NCBI RefSeq assembly: GCF_039534165.1 | Contig: NZ_BAAAUX010000001.1 | Coordinates: 124,001-188,000, forward strand | Length of the DNA: 64,000 bases | DNA from: Saccharopolyspora_D taberi | GTDB lineage: Bacteria > Actinomycetota > Actinomycetes > Mycobacteriales > Pseudonocardiaceae | Direction: 5' to 3' | In this document: positions 31,097-39,373 of the stretch, piece after piece | How positions within the stretch are numbered: position 1 is the stretch's first letter | How the letters are laid out: every line of letters starts with the position of its first letter | The notes under the pieces: generated by a model | The model's input: only the letters and a program-made list of their open reading frames with translations | The model's database searches: none | What the model was told of the DNA's origin: nothing | Program-made: the position numbers and the translations under genes

Positions 31097-33016
31097 TCAG
31101 AACCGCTTGAGCACTTCCCGTGCTTGCCCCAGCGACAGCCCGGTTGCCTGCATGATGTCGACCGGGTTTTTCGCGCAACCGTCCGCCAATGCGTGCGCGA
31201 CGAGATCGTCCACCGAGGACGCGCCGGATCCCCACTTGCTGACCGCCTGCTTGATTTGGCCCAGCGTGCATCCGGTCGCCTGCATCAGGCCGTGGATGTC
31301 GGAGGGCTCGATGCCCTCGGCGATGGCGTCGGCGATCTTGTTGCTGACATCGACGTCCTCGGGCGTCACCAGTTCCTCGGTTCCAGGCGCCGTCATCGTC
31401 GGCACCGGAACAGCTCGCAGCGCAGGCTCCAGCGGCACGTCGACGAAGGGAAAGTCTTTTGGGTTCTCCAGGTACAGCGCCCGGGACCGGATCTTCCGTT
31501 CCGCGGTCATCACGTATCCGAGGCCGCGAGTCGGCTGTCCGTTAGAGAACTCCGCGGGAAGGTCCTTCAACTTCTCCGGGAGAGGGTGCCCGACGGAGAT
31601 CATCGACTGGTTCGAGCCCTCGGTGATCCGCAGAGCGACGATCGTGCCGGTCTTCAACTGGCCGCGCAGCGCACCCGAGCCGCCCAGCTGCTCCAGCGAG
31701 GGAACCTGGGTCGACAGGTGCAGCCCGAACGCATACTTGGCGAGTTGCTGCGCGTACCGCTCGCACAACCTCACGAACTCCTTGTCGGCCATCAGGAACT
31801 CGTGCGCCTCGTCGATGAACAGCGGCACAAGCGGATGCTCCTCGGACGGTTCGATCGACCCGCCACCCTGGTCGATCAGCGCGGGACGCCGCTTCGACGC
31901 CAGGTTCAGGAGGTACTTGACCAGCTCCTTGGCATCATTCAGGTTTGTCGCGTACTCCTCGACGCGGCCAAGCCACTGCACCAATGATCCGCCGCCACCA
32001 CCGTCGATGATCATTGGCCGGGTGATCAGGGACATCGCGCACTCCGTCAGCGCAACATCCAAGACTTTCGACTTGCCTGACCGTGTGCCGCCCGATATCA
32101 GGCCGTGGTTTGCGCCTCCTCCAGGGGTCCACAGTCGGTAGCGCAGCGGCTCCCCGCCATCCGCCGGGGTCATCAGCGGGAACGTCCCGCTCTCATTCAG
32201 CCCGGGGCCCTGCCAGCGCCTTACCTCTTCCAGCGGGTCGCGTTCGATGACCGTCAGCTTGGCCCGACGCACAGAAGTCCCTGTGGCTTCTGGGAACACT
32301 CGCCCGTCGGGCAGGTCATAGACGCTGGCGACGGTCTTGGTAACGCCGAGGATCTGGTGCCAGTGGTCCTCGGTCTGCAGCTCTACGAGTCCAGTCCATC
32401 CGTACTCGAACGATTCGACGTTGGTGAGCTGAGAGCCGGCGAGGCGCTTGCCGCTCGCGCCAAGGTGCTTGTCCCACAGCGTAACAACGACTTCCTCTTC
32501 AGCCGGAGCCTCTTGAGTCGGAACCTCGGCTGCGGGCAGCACCGGTCGCGATTGCTCTGCCTTCACCGCGAAGGCTTGTTCCGCGGTGACATCCGGGTCT
32601 GGTTCAGAGTGCTTGATCCACCACGGAAGAGACAGCGCCGAGCCGACGACGAACATCATCGCGGCAGCCAACGAACTACCACCGAACACGCCGATACCGA
32701 GCTGGAACATCTCCGACGCCACCGCAGCGATCCCGGCGTACACCTTCTGGACGCCGTTGGTGTGCTTCGCGGCGTACATGTAGGCGCCCCCAGCACCGAT
32801 CGCGCCGATACCCAGTGGTACGAGGTCTGTTGGCATCTCGGTAGCGGCAGCGGTCGCGCCGACTCCGTAGGTTGCAGCTATCGCAGCCACGGGAATGAGT
32901 GAGTTGCGGTATCGGCGTGCTAGTCGCAGCGCTTCTGGTCCCCACTTCTGTTCGCCGCCCGTGTCCTGGTCCTGGTCGATGGTTGGCCCGGACTCGACCT
33001 GCGTTGCCGCGGTCAT
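31097..33016 (-). CDS. FtsK/SpoIIIE-type DNA translocase (TraB/TraSA-like)
   Basis: 639 residues from ATG 33016, which has AAGGAGGT upstream. Several N-terminal hydrophobic segments (SLIPVAAIAATYGVGA; LGIGAIGAGGAYMYAA; MFQLGIGVFGGSSLAAAMMFVVGSALSL) are followed by the motor: Walker A SGGTRSGKSKVLD (about 342), Walker B PLFIDEAHEFL (about 425), and STQVPSLEQLGG. The C-terminus has two tandem small winged-helix-like repeats (DIHGLMQATGCTLGQIKQAVSKW; DIMQATGLSLGQAREVLKRF). This is the build of Streptomyces TraB, which moves double-stranded DNA between mycelial cells and recognises repeated 8-mers. It lies at the end of a minus-strand operon of membrane proteins. Confidence 0.85.
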   Translation of the reverse strand: MTAATQVESGPTIDQDQDTGGEQKWGPEALRLARRYRNSLIPVAAIAATYGVGATAAATEMPTDLVPLGIGAIGAGGAYMYAAKHTNGVQKVYAGIAAVASEMFQLGIGVFGGSSLAAAMMFVVGSALSLPWWIKHSEPDPDVTAEQAFAVKAEQSRPVLPAAEVPTQEAPAEEEVVVTLWDKHLGASGKRLAGSQLTNVESFEYGWTGLVELQTEDHWHQILGVTKTVASVYDLPDGRVFPEATGTSVRRAKLTVIERDPLEEVRRWQGPGLNESGTFPLMTPADGGEPLRYRLWTPGGGANHGLISGGTRSGKSKVLDVALTECAMSLITRPMIIDGGGGGSLVQWLGRVEEYATNLNDAKELVKYLLNLASKRRPALIDQGGGSIEPSEEHPLVPLFIDEAHEFLMADKEFVRLCERYAQQLAKYAFGLHLSTQVPSLEQLGGSGALRGQLKTGTIVALRITEGSNQSMISVGHPLPEKLKDLPAEFSNGQPTRGLGYVMTAERKIRSRALYLENPKDFPFVDVPLEPALRAVPVPTMTAPGTEELVTPEDVDVSNKIADAIAEGIEPSDIHGLMQATGCTLGQIKQAVSKWGSGASSVDDLVAHALADGCAKNPVDIMQATGLSLGQAREVLKRF

Positions 33017-33098
33017 AGCTACCTCCTTCACTGCCCCGGCCTGTCCGGGTCTGCACCCCGCCTCGGCCGATGTCGAGGCGGGACACACACCCGGCAGA

Positions 33099-34550
33099 TC
33101 AGATGTCGTCGTAGAACGTCTTCGTCGCCACGTTCTGCGACCCGCCGGCCTCTGCCGTGGCCGTCGCCAGCCCGCCGTGACGGTCCGACACGTGCCGGTG
33201 CAGATCCGCCGCCTTCTCCGCGACCGATTCGATCTCGTCGGTCATGTCGCTGAGCTTGGACAGGGTGTCGATGTCCATGGAGTTCGCGGTCAGGCTCTCG
33301 TTGAGGTTGGTGACCTTCTCGTGGACCTGCTTCATCAGATTGGCGAGTCCTTCGAGGCTGGCGACGGTTGAGCTGTAGCCCTCGCCGCTGTCGTCGATGT
33401 TTTGGCTGGTGGCGGGTTCGAGTGCGGTCATGGTGTTCTCGATTCCTTTCGGTTCGGTTTCTTTCTGGTCCGGGTACACGCGCTCTGCGGTCACTCGGAT
33501 CGTTTCGGGCTTCTCGTTCTGCTCTCGCGGCGGCGGACCGCTGTACCCACCCGAGCCCTTGCACTTGCCGCACGGCACGTGCCTGTGCTCGCCGCCGAAG
33601 TTCGTGATGAGTTCACCGAGGCCACCGCAGTCGGGGCACAGGCCCCGCTTCATCGCCTCAGTCGGGTCGAGGTTCGAGTTGCTGCACTTCCCGTTGCACG
33701 AGGGCGGCGGGGTGCCGTCAGGGGTCGGGTACACGCCCCACCCGCGGCATTCTTGGCACCGCACCAGGTGGCCGCCGATGATCACCTTTCCCTGGCCGTT
33801 GCAGGCCGGGCATGGCCGCTCGGCTGTCTCGTCCCACCAACTGTCGGGACGCTTCGCACGCTCTTTGCGGATCTCCTCGGCGAAGAAGCACACGGGGCAA
33901 ACCGTGGATCCTTCGTCGGCCGCCCTACCGCATCCACGTGCACATCGCGGCTTCTCGTCGCTGCTCGAATGCGGCTGGCCGGGACGCTCGTGGACGATGT
34001 CCTCGGGTTCGTCGTCAGTCGGTTTCGGCGGCGGTTCGGGAGTCGCCGCAGGGACACAGTCGTTGCACACCCGCCCATACGGGGCGACCTCGATCAGTTG
34101 CTCGGAGGTGTAGCCCCCGCAGCGGGCGCACTGCTGCATCTCGATCGGCGTACGAGGATGACGACGCCGCCACTCCGCCCACCGCTCGACGAAGCTCCAG
34201 CCCTGACGACCGCCCTCGCGGCCGACGATCCAGCCGCCCGCAGCGCCCTGCACGAGTCCCGTCAGCGCGCCCGTAGCGCCGGCGACTACCGCCGCCGCTG
34301 TGCCTGCGATGACCATCCCGCCGCTGTACGCCCACCACAGCGGAGCACGGGGGCCGGTTGAGCGAGCGTCCTGGAGGCGCTGTTCCCAAGCCTGAGCAGC
34401 CTCCTCGCGGGCTTTCTCCCGTGCAGCGGCCCGATCCTGTGCCCGCTGCCTGTACTCGTCGTAGACGGCCTTTGAGCGGATTTTGCTCTTGTCGATGGCG
34501 TGGGTGACCGCTGCGGACAGCACCATCGCCAGGAGCAGCAGCGCTTCCAC
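33099..34550 (-). CDS. Membrane protein with DnaJ-type zinc fingers (transfer-associated)
   Basis: 483 residues: an N-terminal hydrophobic segment, a coiled coil (DEYRQRAQDRAAAREKAREEAAQAWEQRL), a glycine-zipper-like membrane segment (about 75-115), then zinc modules (CARCGG; CARGCGRA; CPACNGQGK...CQECRGWG; CPDCGGLG...CGKCKGSGG) with the CxxCxGxG pattern of DnaJ. The C-terminal 110 residues after MTALEPATSQ form a separate helical domain of the kind found as a stand-alone small protein on mobile elements, so the gene may be a fusion. Its position before the TraB-like gene suggests an accessory for DNA transfer. Confidence 0.65.
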   Translation of the reverse strand: MEALLLLAMVLSAAVTHAIDKSKIRSKAVYDEYRQRAQDRAAAREKAREEAAQAWEQRLQDARSTGPRAPLWWAYSGGMVIAGTAAAVVAGATGALTGLVQGAAGGWIVGREGGRQGWSFVERWAEWRRRHPRTPIEMQQCARCGGYTSEQLIEVAPYGRVCNDCVPAATPEPPPKPTDDEPEDIVHERPGQPHSSSDEKPRCARGCGRAADEGSTVCPVCFFAEEIRKERAKRPDSWWDETAERPCPACNGQGKVIIGGHLVRCQECRGWGVYPTPDGTPPPSCNGKCSNSNLDPTEAMKRGLCPDCGGLGELITNFGGEHRHVPCGKCKGSGGYSGPPPREQNEKPETIRVTAERVYPDQKETEPKGIENTMTALEPATSQNIDDSGEGYSSTVASLEGLANLMKQVHEKVTNLNESLTANSMDIDTLSKLSDMTDEIESVAEKAADLHRHVSDRHGGLATATAEAGGSQNVATKTFYDDI

Positions 34551-34552
34551 TG

Positions 34553-34963
34553 TCAGCCTCCGATCAGACGGCCGATCGAGCCGGACGAGATCTCGTTAGT
34601 GCCAGCAGTCGCACTCTCGCCAGCGTTTGCCAGCGGTCCGACTGCGGGCAGCAACAGGGTCGGCAGCAGGAACAGCACGACCATCTCCCGCTTGTCCGCC
34701 GACTTGTCGACCCAGATTGCGTAGAAGACGAACAGCAGGCCGACCAGCACGGCGCCGCCGACGATCAGAGTCGGGGGGACACCGGGGATGTTGCTCAGCA
34801 GGTCCATCAGCCGGTTGGCGAGCCAGGCGCCGAGGGCGACATCGGCGAGCGCGCAGCCAGCGATGGCGACGAGTGCTGCCTTCAGCCACCACGGGGCGAG
34901 CTTCTTGCGCTTCCAGATGACCCAGATGAGACCGATGGCGGTGATCAGGATTGCCCAGGACAT
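34553..34963 (-). CDS. Small polytopic membrane protein (Spd-like), 136 aa
   Basis: Three to four hydrophobic helices (MSWAILITAIGLIWVIW; WWLKAALVAIAGCALADVALGAWL; TLIVGGAVLVGLLFVFYAIWV; MVVLFLLPTLLLPAVGPLA) and an SGSIGRLIGG tail. It is part of the minus-strand transfer operon, 2 bp before the next gene's stop. It resembles Spd proteins, which assist plasmid spread within mycelium. Confidence 0.65.
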   Translation of the reverse strand: MSWAILITAIGLIWVIWKRKKLAPWWLKAALVAIAGCALADVALGAWLANRLMDLLSNIPGVPPTLIVGGAVLVGLLFVFYAIWVDKSADKREMVVLFLLPTLLLPAVGPLANAGESATAGTNEISSGSIGRLIGG

Positions 34964-34988
34964 GACAGTTCCCTTCGGGTGTGGGTGA

Positions 34989-35513
34989 TCAGAGGATGAT
35001 GATCAAGGCGACGATCAGGACGATCGTCGAAGTCACGTAGAACCGCAGCGGCGTGCACAGCCACCGCAGCGCATCCAGCAGCAGCGACAGCACGAGCGGA
35101 AGGAGGCCGAGGACCTTGCCGACGCGACGGAGCGTGTCGACGTCGCCGGCCCACTCCGCCCGGCGCCACCGCTCCACACGGTCACGAGGAGCGGACGGTC
35201 GGGTTCGGTACACCGTGCCGTCGAAGACGTCCTTCGCCGACTTCCATGCGTCGCGACCGAACTCGCTGACCTTCACCAACGCGCCAGTCGTCGGGCGGGG
35301 AGCGATCTCCGTCGACTGCGCTCCGTCACCCGCCGGATCCGACTGCGCGGGCCACGGACCCCAGGACACGTTGTTGTCGGTAGCGGCATCAGTTTCGGCC
35401 GTGTACTCTCCCGCGCCCGCGTGCTCACGCGCACGCTCACGCGCCCATTGATCCCCGTTTTCGGGCTCCTGCAGAGACTTCTGGGCCTCGCCCCAGGGGT
35501 TCGGGATCGTCAT
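34989..35513 (-). CDS. Transfer-operon protein with C-terminal membrane anchor, 174 aa
   Basis: A long soluble, acidic and Pro-rich N-terminus followed by two C-terminal hydrophobic helices (VGKVLGLLPLVLSLLLDALRWLC; FYVTSTIVLIVALIIIL). ATGA-type overlap with the upstream gene. A probable tail-anchored accessory. Confidence 0.6.
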   Translation of the reverse strand: MTIPNPWGEAQKSLQEPENGDQWARERAREHAGAGEYTAETDAATDNNVSWGPWPAQSDPAGDGAQSTEIAPRPTTGALVKVSEFGRDAWKSAKDVFDGTVYRTRPSAPRDRVERWRRAEWAGDVDTLRRVGKVLGLLPLVLSLLLDALRWLCTPLRFYVTSTIVLIVALIIIL

Positions 35514-35938
35514 AACCGGACACCTCCCAACGTGTCGATCCGACTGGATTCGGACTTGAACTGCTCGATGTAGAACTCGAACTTGCTGTCACGCTCGGTG
35601 GCCGGTAGCGCGTTGATGGCTCCCTGCAGGACCATCACCGCGATCCCGAGCCGCTGAGACTCGCTGCCGGGCTTGGCGAGCGTCTGCTCCCCGTGGGCGC
35701 GGCTCTTGTCGTTGGCGCCCGACGCTTCGAGCGCCCACTTCGCGTGCTGCGCGATCTGTTGACGCAGGTCACGCACCTGCTTGATGTTCCTGGTGTGCTT
35801 CGCTGCGGAGATCAGAGCGTCAGCGGCGGCCCTGAACTGCGCGGCCGGGGTGCTGGCGGTGGTGGCGCGGGCGTTGTGGAACGCGGCTGCCCGCTGGAAC
35901 CGGCGAAGCTTGCGGGGGGTTCGGCGTGCGGTCGGCAT
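35510..35938 (-). CDS. Helical transfer-operon protein, 142 aa
   Basis: ATG 35938 overlaps the stop of the SpdB-like gene (TGATG). Basic N-terminus (MPTARRTPRKLRRFQRAA) and all-helical body. No family was recognised. Confidence 0.6.
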   Translation of the reverse strand: MPTARRTPRKLRRFQRAAAFHNARATTASTPAAQFRAAADALISAAKHTRNIKQVRDLRQQIAQHAKWALEASGANDKSRAHGEQTLAKPGSESQRLGIAVMVLQGAINALPATERDSKFEFYIEQFKSESSRIDTLGGVRL

Positions 35939-37233
35939 CACGACTCCCCGAACCACTCGCGCTCGTCGGACTGCTCGCCTGGGTCCGGGAACTCACCCGA
36001 CTCGGCCTTCGCGAACCCGCGAGTCACCGCGGTCGTGTTGTTGATGCCGATGCGCTCGACGACCTGTGCACGGGTCAGTGCACTGATGTCGACACCGCGC
36101 CGACGGGCGGCGTGCCAGAACCGTGCAGCGGTCTCGTCCTGCCGCTCTGCACGGGCGTGCACGACCTCCCGTGCACGACCCTTCGAGGTGTGCTGTGCAC
36201 GCTCGGACTTCGACGGTGCACGGTCCTGTGCACGACGCCGTGCACTGCCTTGTGCACGCTTCGGTGCACGGTCGTGCAGAGCGTCTCGTGCACCGTGCAC
36301 GTCCTGGTCGTGCACGCCGTGCACGGTGTCGTTTGCACGCTCTTCGTCGGAGTCGTGCACGGCCTCCGGTGCACTGTCCTGTGCACGGTCGTTCTCGCTG
36401 GTCTCCTGCCGTGCACGGTCTTCGTGCACGGGGTCGTGCACACCCCAGATCGCGAACAGTGCACGGGTGTCGTGCACGTCGTGCAGATCAGCGACCAACG
36501 GGTCCGTGCACGCCGGGAAGATGTCAGCCCCAACCGTGCCGTGCACGGGCAACTCGTCGTCCTCGTGCACGCTCTCAAGTTCGGGTGTGCGCACGGTCGG
36601 CAAGGAGCGGGCCACCTGCTGCACGAGAACCGCGTGCACGGCCTTGTACTGGCCGGTGAGTGCGATCCTGTAGGCGCTGTCCCACGGGCAGTTGAGGTTC
36701 GTTGCGATGCTGAACGCCCGCCACGAGTAGATCGGGTGCCGGCCCACCTGGGCGCCGCGCCGCAGAGCACGCACAGTACGCTCGATCGTTGCTCGACGGA
36801 TCTGCTCGGCGGTGCGGTCCTGCTGCGCGTCCCGGTCCCACCGGAGCGTCATGTGCACGATCAGCGGGCCAGCGATCGACATGCCACCGAGCACGACTCC
36901 GGTCAGCCAGTCGCCGCCATGGATGTTGTGCCAACCGTTGACGCCGGCCGCGATGGACGAGAAGAGCCACATCAGCCGCTCGTAGCGACCGGAGGGGCGG
37001 TTGTTGACGACCGCGAAGGCGACCATCACCGTGAACACCCACGCCACACCCTCGACGGCGATCGGGGTCAGGTACGCGAGGTCGAGCTGCGGCAGCCATT
37101 CCACGGGGGTGGAGTCGCCGAGGTTTTCCCGGTAGAAGCCGACCTGCGTCAAGACGACCACGAGGCCGAGGAGGGTTGCGGCGGCCAGCGCGACGAACCA
37201 GACGAGGCCGCGTCCGCGCTTCTTGGTGGTCAC
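35938..37233 (-). CDS. SpdB/DUF2637-like membrane protein carrying a GTGCAC array
   Basis: 431 residues. The N-terminal about 140 residues form four membrane helices typical of SpdB/DUF2637 proteins (LVWFVALAAATLLGLVVVLTQ; YLTPIAVEGVAWVFTVMVAFAVV; GGDWLTGVVLGGMSIAGPLIVHMTLRW). The C-terminal half is a hydrophilic, low-complexity region rich in VHD and RAQ-type tripeptides. It ends with a small HTH-like piece (ISALTRAQVVERIGINNTTAVTRGFAK). The low complexity stems from GTGCAC hexamers read in more than one codon phase, so the DNA repeat rather than the peptide seems to be conserved. Confidence 0.7.
   Translation of the reverse strand: MTTKKRGRGLVWFVALAAATLLGLVVVLTQVGFYRENLGDSTPVEWLPQLDLAYLTPIAVEGVAWVFTVMVAFAVVNNRPSGRYERLMWLFSSIAAGVNGWHNIHGGDWLTGVVLGGMSIAGPLIVHMTLRWDRDAQQDRTAEQIRRATIERTVRALRRGAQVGRHPIYSWRAFSIATNLNCPWDSAYRIALTGQYKAVHAVLVQQVARSLPTVRTPELESVHEDDELPVHGTVGADIFPACTDPLVADLHDVHDTRALFAIWGVHDPVHEDRARQETSENDRAQDSAPEAVHDSDEERANDTVHGVHDQDVHGARDALHDRAPKRAQGSARRRAQDRAPSKSERAQHTSKGRAREVVHARAERQDETAARFWHAARRRGVDISALTRAQVVERIGINNTTAVTRGFAKAESGEFPDPGEQSDEREWFGES
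36066..36639. repeat. Array of 26 GTGCAC palindromes, candidate transfer locus (clt)
   Basis: I count 26 exact GTGCAC in 574 bp; chance would give well under one. About eleven continue as GTGCACGG on the plus strand. Spacing is irregular and the hexamer falls in different codon phases of the host gene. Streptomyces TraB proteins bind clusters of short repeats (clt/TRS) next to their genes, so this may be the loading site of the translocase. Confidence 0.7.
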
Positions 37234-37252
37234 GGTGATGCTCCCTTCTTCG

Positions 37253-37516
37253 TCAGTTGATGTGGTTCTTGATCAGGGCGAGGTAGCGCGTGGCGGTCTC
37301 CAACGCATTGCCGTAGGGCCACTTCGCGTACTGGGTCAACTCGTCGTAGATCGAGTCGAGGTGCTGCTCGGGGGCGTTGGGGTTCTTCGCGGCTCGGGCC
37401 ACGGTGGTGGCGAGGTCGGCGGCGGACAGCAGGTTGTCGCGACGGGGTCCGCTGTGCTGCTTGGCCTCTCGGAGCATGGATGCGGCGAGGTCTTCGAATT
37501 TCTGCTGCTGGGACAC
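37253..37516 (-). CDS. Small helical transfer-operon protein, 87 aa
   Basis: Helical throughout (KFEDLAASMLREAKQHSGPRRDNLLSAADLATTVARAAK). It shares YDELTQYAKWP-like wording with AICE small proteins. Its function is unknown; it is in the minus-strand operon upstream of the SpdB-like gene. Confidence 0.6.
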   Translation of the reverse strand: MSQQQKFEDLAASMLREAKQHSGPRRDNLLSAADLATTVARAAKNPNAPEQHLDSIYDELTQYAKWPYGNALETATRYLALIKNHIN

Positions 37517-37518
37517 GA

Positions 37519-37677
37519 TCAGCCCTCCTGGAGGCGGTTGAGGATTTCGACGGCTTCGCCGTCGGTGACGGGGTTGCCGTCCTGGTCGATCGGGCCGAGG
37601 TAGCCCTCGGCGCGGAGGTCGAAGAACTTGGTGTCGGCTTCGGTTTCGGGCTGGCCGTCAGCTCGGCGGGTGGACAT
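37519..37677 (-). CDS. Small transfer-operon protein, 52 aa
   Basis: ATG 37677 overlaps the stop of the upstream gene. Acidic; contains FDLRAEGYLGPIDQDGNPVTDGEAVEILNRL. Function unknown. Confidence 0.55.
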   Translation of the reverse strand: MSTRRADGQPETEADTKFFDLRAEGYLGPIDQDGNPVTDGEAVEILNRLQEG

Positions 37678-37970
37678 CAGATGGCCACCTTTCGAATCAG
37701 TGCCAGCAGCGCTCGGGCATCTGCGACGTGCTCTTCGTCCGGGTGCTCCTCGTGCCACCGCAACGTGACCAGCAGGTCTTCGAACACGGCGTAGAGCGAG
37801 TCGGAGATCTCGCCCCGGCTGATCGCGATCACGTCGGCCACCTCAACGGCGAGTTCCCGGTCGGTGGCGGTCAGGACCCGGGCGGCGTCGATCAGTTGCT
37901 CGTCCAGTGGGGTCGCTGGCTTCGGCGGGGTGTGGTCAATGAGCCTTTTGAGAAGGTGCATCGCGTTCAT
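37677..37970 (-). CDS. Transfer-operon protein, 97 aa
   Basis: ATG 37970 overlaps the preceding stop. Helical (LLKRLIDHTPPKPATPLDEQLIDAARVLTATDRELAVEVADVIA). Function unknown. Confidence 0.6.
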   Translation of the reverse strand: MNAMHLLKRLIDHTPPKPATPLDEQLIDAARVLTATDRELAVEVADVIAISRGEISDSLYAVFEDLLVTLRWHEEHPDEEHVADARALLALIRKVAI

Positions 37971-38224
37971 CGGGCACCTCCAAGCGCGGCTTCGATGAGC
38001 GCGATCGCCAGGTGAACCGCGGTTTCGCGGGTGACGGTCAGGGTGTCGACTACGCATCCGGCGTCGTCGATTGCCGACAGCGACACCTCGGCGGTGATGC
38101 CGTCGTGGTCGACGTGGGTTTCTCGGGCCACGGCCAACTGCTGGCTCAGGTCGACCAGCGGGACGACTGCGGTGGTCGTTGTCTCGCTGTAGCCCTCGGT
38201 CAGGGTGCTAGGCTTCGGGAACAT
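37967..38224 (-). CDS. Transfer-operon protein, 85 aa
   Basis: Mixed alpha/beta; LAVARETHVDHDGITAEVSLSAIDDAGCVVDTLTVTRETAVHLAIALIEAAL. First gene after the hairpin that follows the Xis-like gene. Function unknown. Confidence 0.6.
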   Translation of the reverse strand: MFPKPSTLTEGYSETTTTAVVPLVDLSQQLAVARETHVDHDGITAEVSLSAIDDAGCVVDTLTVTRETAVHLAIALIEAALGGAR

Positions 38225-38248
38225 TTGGTGATCCCTTCAGGGGTCTTG

Positions 38249-38279
38249 AGAGCCGTCCGGGTCGCATCCGGGCGGCTCT
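38249..38279 (-). terminator. Hairpin after the Xis-like gene
   Basis: AGAGCCGTCCGG / CCGGGCGGCTCT, a 12-bp stem with one G-U and a 7-base loop. It lies 3 bp beyond the minus-strand stop at 38282 and before the next minus gene. It may attenuate transcription into the transfer genes. Confidence 0.6.
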
Positions 38280-38281
38280 TT

Positions 38282-38494
38282 TCATGCGGCGGTTGGAGCC
38301 GCAGTGGGGGCGGGAGCGACGGACGCCTCGTAGGCGATGAACGTCGGCTCGTGGACGAGCCACATGCCCCGATCGCGAAGCTGCCTGCCGCCGGGAATCG
38401 ATCCCGCCTTGACCAGCGTCAGCGCCGTGCTGCGGCTGACACCCAGTCGCAGCGCGACGTCCTTCAGTCGCAGCCATCCGGGCTTGTTCTGCAT
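38282..38494 (-). CDS. Xis/HTH_17-like DNA-binding protein, 70 aa
   Basis: WLRLKDVALRLGVSRSTALTLVKAGSIPGGRQLRDRGMWLVHEPTFIAYEAS is an excisionase-type winged HTH. It is the first gene of the leftward transfer operon, with its own promoter 55-83 bp upstream. On AICEs such a gene controls excision; here it may control the transfer operon. Confidence 0.75.
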   Translation of the reverse strand: MQNKPGWLRLKDVALRLGVSRSTALTLVKAGSIPGGRQLRDRGMWLVHEPTFIAYEASVAPAPTAAPTAA

Positions 38495-38548
38495 TGAGTC
38501 CTCCTCCCGAGGCGTGTTGCGAGGTTTGCGTTCCTTGCTCTGGTTGGA

Positions 38549-38577
38549 ACCTTAGCGCATTCTGTGTAAGGTGACAA
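38549..38577 (-). promoter_or_regulatory. Promoter of the leftward transfer operon
   Basis: On the minus strand, TTGTCA (38577-38572), a 17-bp spacer, and TAAGGT (38554-38549). It precedes the Xis-like gene and probably the whole operon down to the TraB-like gene. A related promoter serves the UTRA gene. Confidence 0.7.
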
Positions 38578-38605
38578 GGTGAAGAAGGAAGATGGTCCTG
38601 AGCAG

Positions 38606-38635
38606 GAAAAAGGCCCCCGACCGAAGTCGGGGGCC
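38606..38635 (-). terminator. Terminator of the GntR gene
   Basis: Stem GGCCCCCGAC / GTCGGGGGCC with loop CGAA (38612-38635), followed on the minus strand by a run of T (AAAAAA on the plus strand at 38606-38611). It lies just after the GntR stop at 38654. Confidence 0.85.
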
Positions 38636-38653
38636 TGGCGCCGGAGGGAGGTG

Positions 38654-39370
38654 TCAGTGGATCTGCTGTCGATACCGCAGCGCGTACAGGTGTCCGCCCT
38701 TGATCAGCACGGAAGCCTCAACCGGGCGCTCGTTGTCCGAGTAGATGACTCGCAGTTGGCGGATCACTGGCACATCGGACGGCAGATCCAGGAGGACCAC
38801 CTCGTCGGTCTCCGGCGCACGGACGGATACCTCGTCGTCGAAGTAACGCTGCGGGTAGCCGAGGTCGGCCAGCACGCGGGGCGCTCCGCCTCGTACCTTG
38901 CCGTGCTCGGCCAGAGCGGTACCCCTCGCCAGATCAGGCGGGTAGTAGCTCCAGCTCATCTCAACCGGTTCTCCGTCGTAGCGCATCACCCGCTTCCGAA
39001 GGATGGCCGTCTCGCCCTCCGCGAGCCCGAACACCTGGGCCACGTCGGCCGGCGGTGCGACTTCGTCCACCTCCAGCAGCTCGTACTTGTAGCCGCCGGG
39101 ACTCGGCGCGTAGTAGTTCGCTACGTCAACGACGAACGGCTGTCGGTTTCGCACGTACACGCCGGCGCCAGCACGACTAGTGGCGAAGCCCTCGGCTTTC
39201 AGCATCGAGATGGCGCGCTGAACGGTCACGCTCGCGGCGTCGAACCACTCCATCAGCTTGGGGGTGGACGGCAGCTTGGTTCCTGGCTCGTAATCGCCCG
39301 ACAGGATCCGAGAGCGGAGGTGCGCGGCGATCTGTACGTGCCGTGGTCGGTCATCGGTTCGTTTGGCCAC
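38654..39370 (-). CDS. GntR-family regulator with UTRA domain (KorSA-like)
   Basis: 238 residues: a GntR winged helix at 10-75 (HVQIAAHLRSRILSGDYEPGTKLPSTPKLMEWFDAASVTVQRAISMLKAEGFATS), then a UTRA ligand domain. This is the HutC/KorSA type that represses transfer genes on pSAM2-like elements. It lies 4 bp after the UTRA-only gene in the same operon. It probably controls the leftward transfer promoter. Confidence 0.85.
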   Translation of the reverse strand: MAKRTDDRPRHVQIAAHLRSRILSGDYEPGTKLPSTPKLMEWFDAASVTVQRAISMLKAEGFATSRAGAGVYVRNRQPFVVDVANYYAPSPGGYKYELLEVDEVAPPADVAQVFGLAEGETAILRKRVMRYDGEPVEMSWSYYPPDLARGTALAEHGKVRGGAPRVLADLGYPQRYFDDEVSVRAPETDEVVLLDLPSDVPVIRQLRVIYSDNERPVEASVLIKGGHLYALRYRQQIH

Positions 39371-39373
39371 AGG

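Noticed and set aside
36066..36639. CRISPR array
   Set aside because: Repeats are 6-8 bp, irregularly spaced and inside a coding frame; no 25-40 bp direct repeats or cas genes were seen.
35926..37260. Plus-strand open frame of 444 codons rich in Val-His
   Set aside because: It is the antisense of the SpdB-like gene; openness comes from the palindromic GTGCAC repeats.
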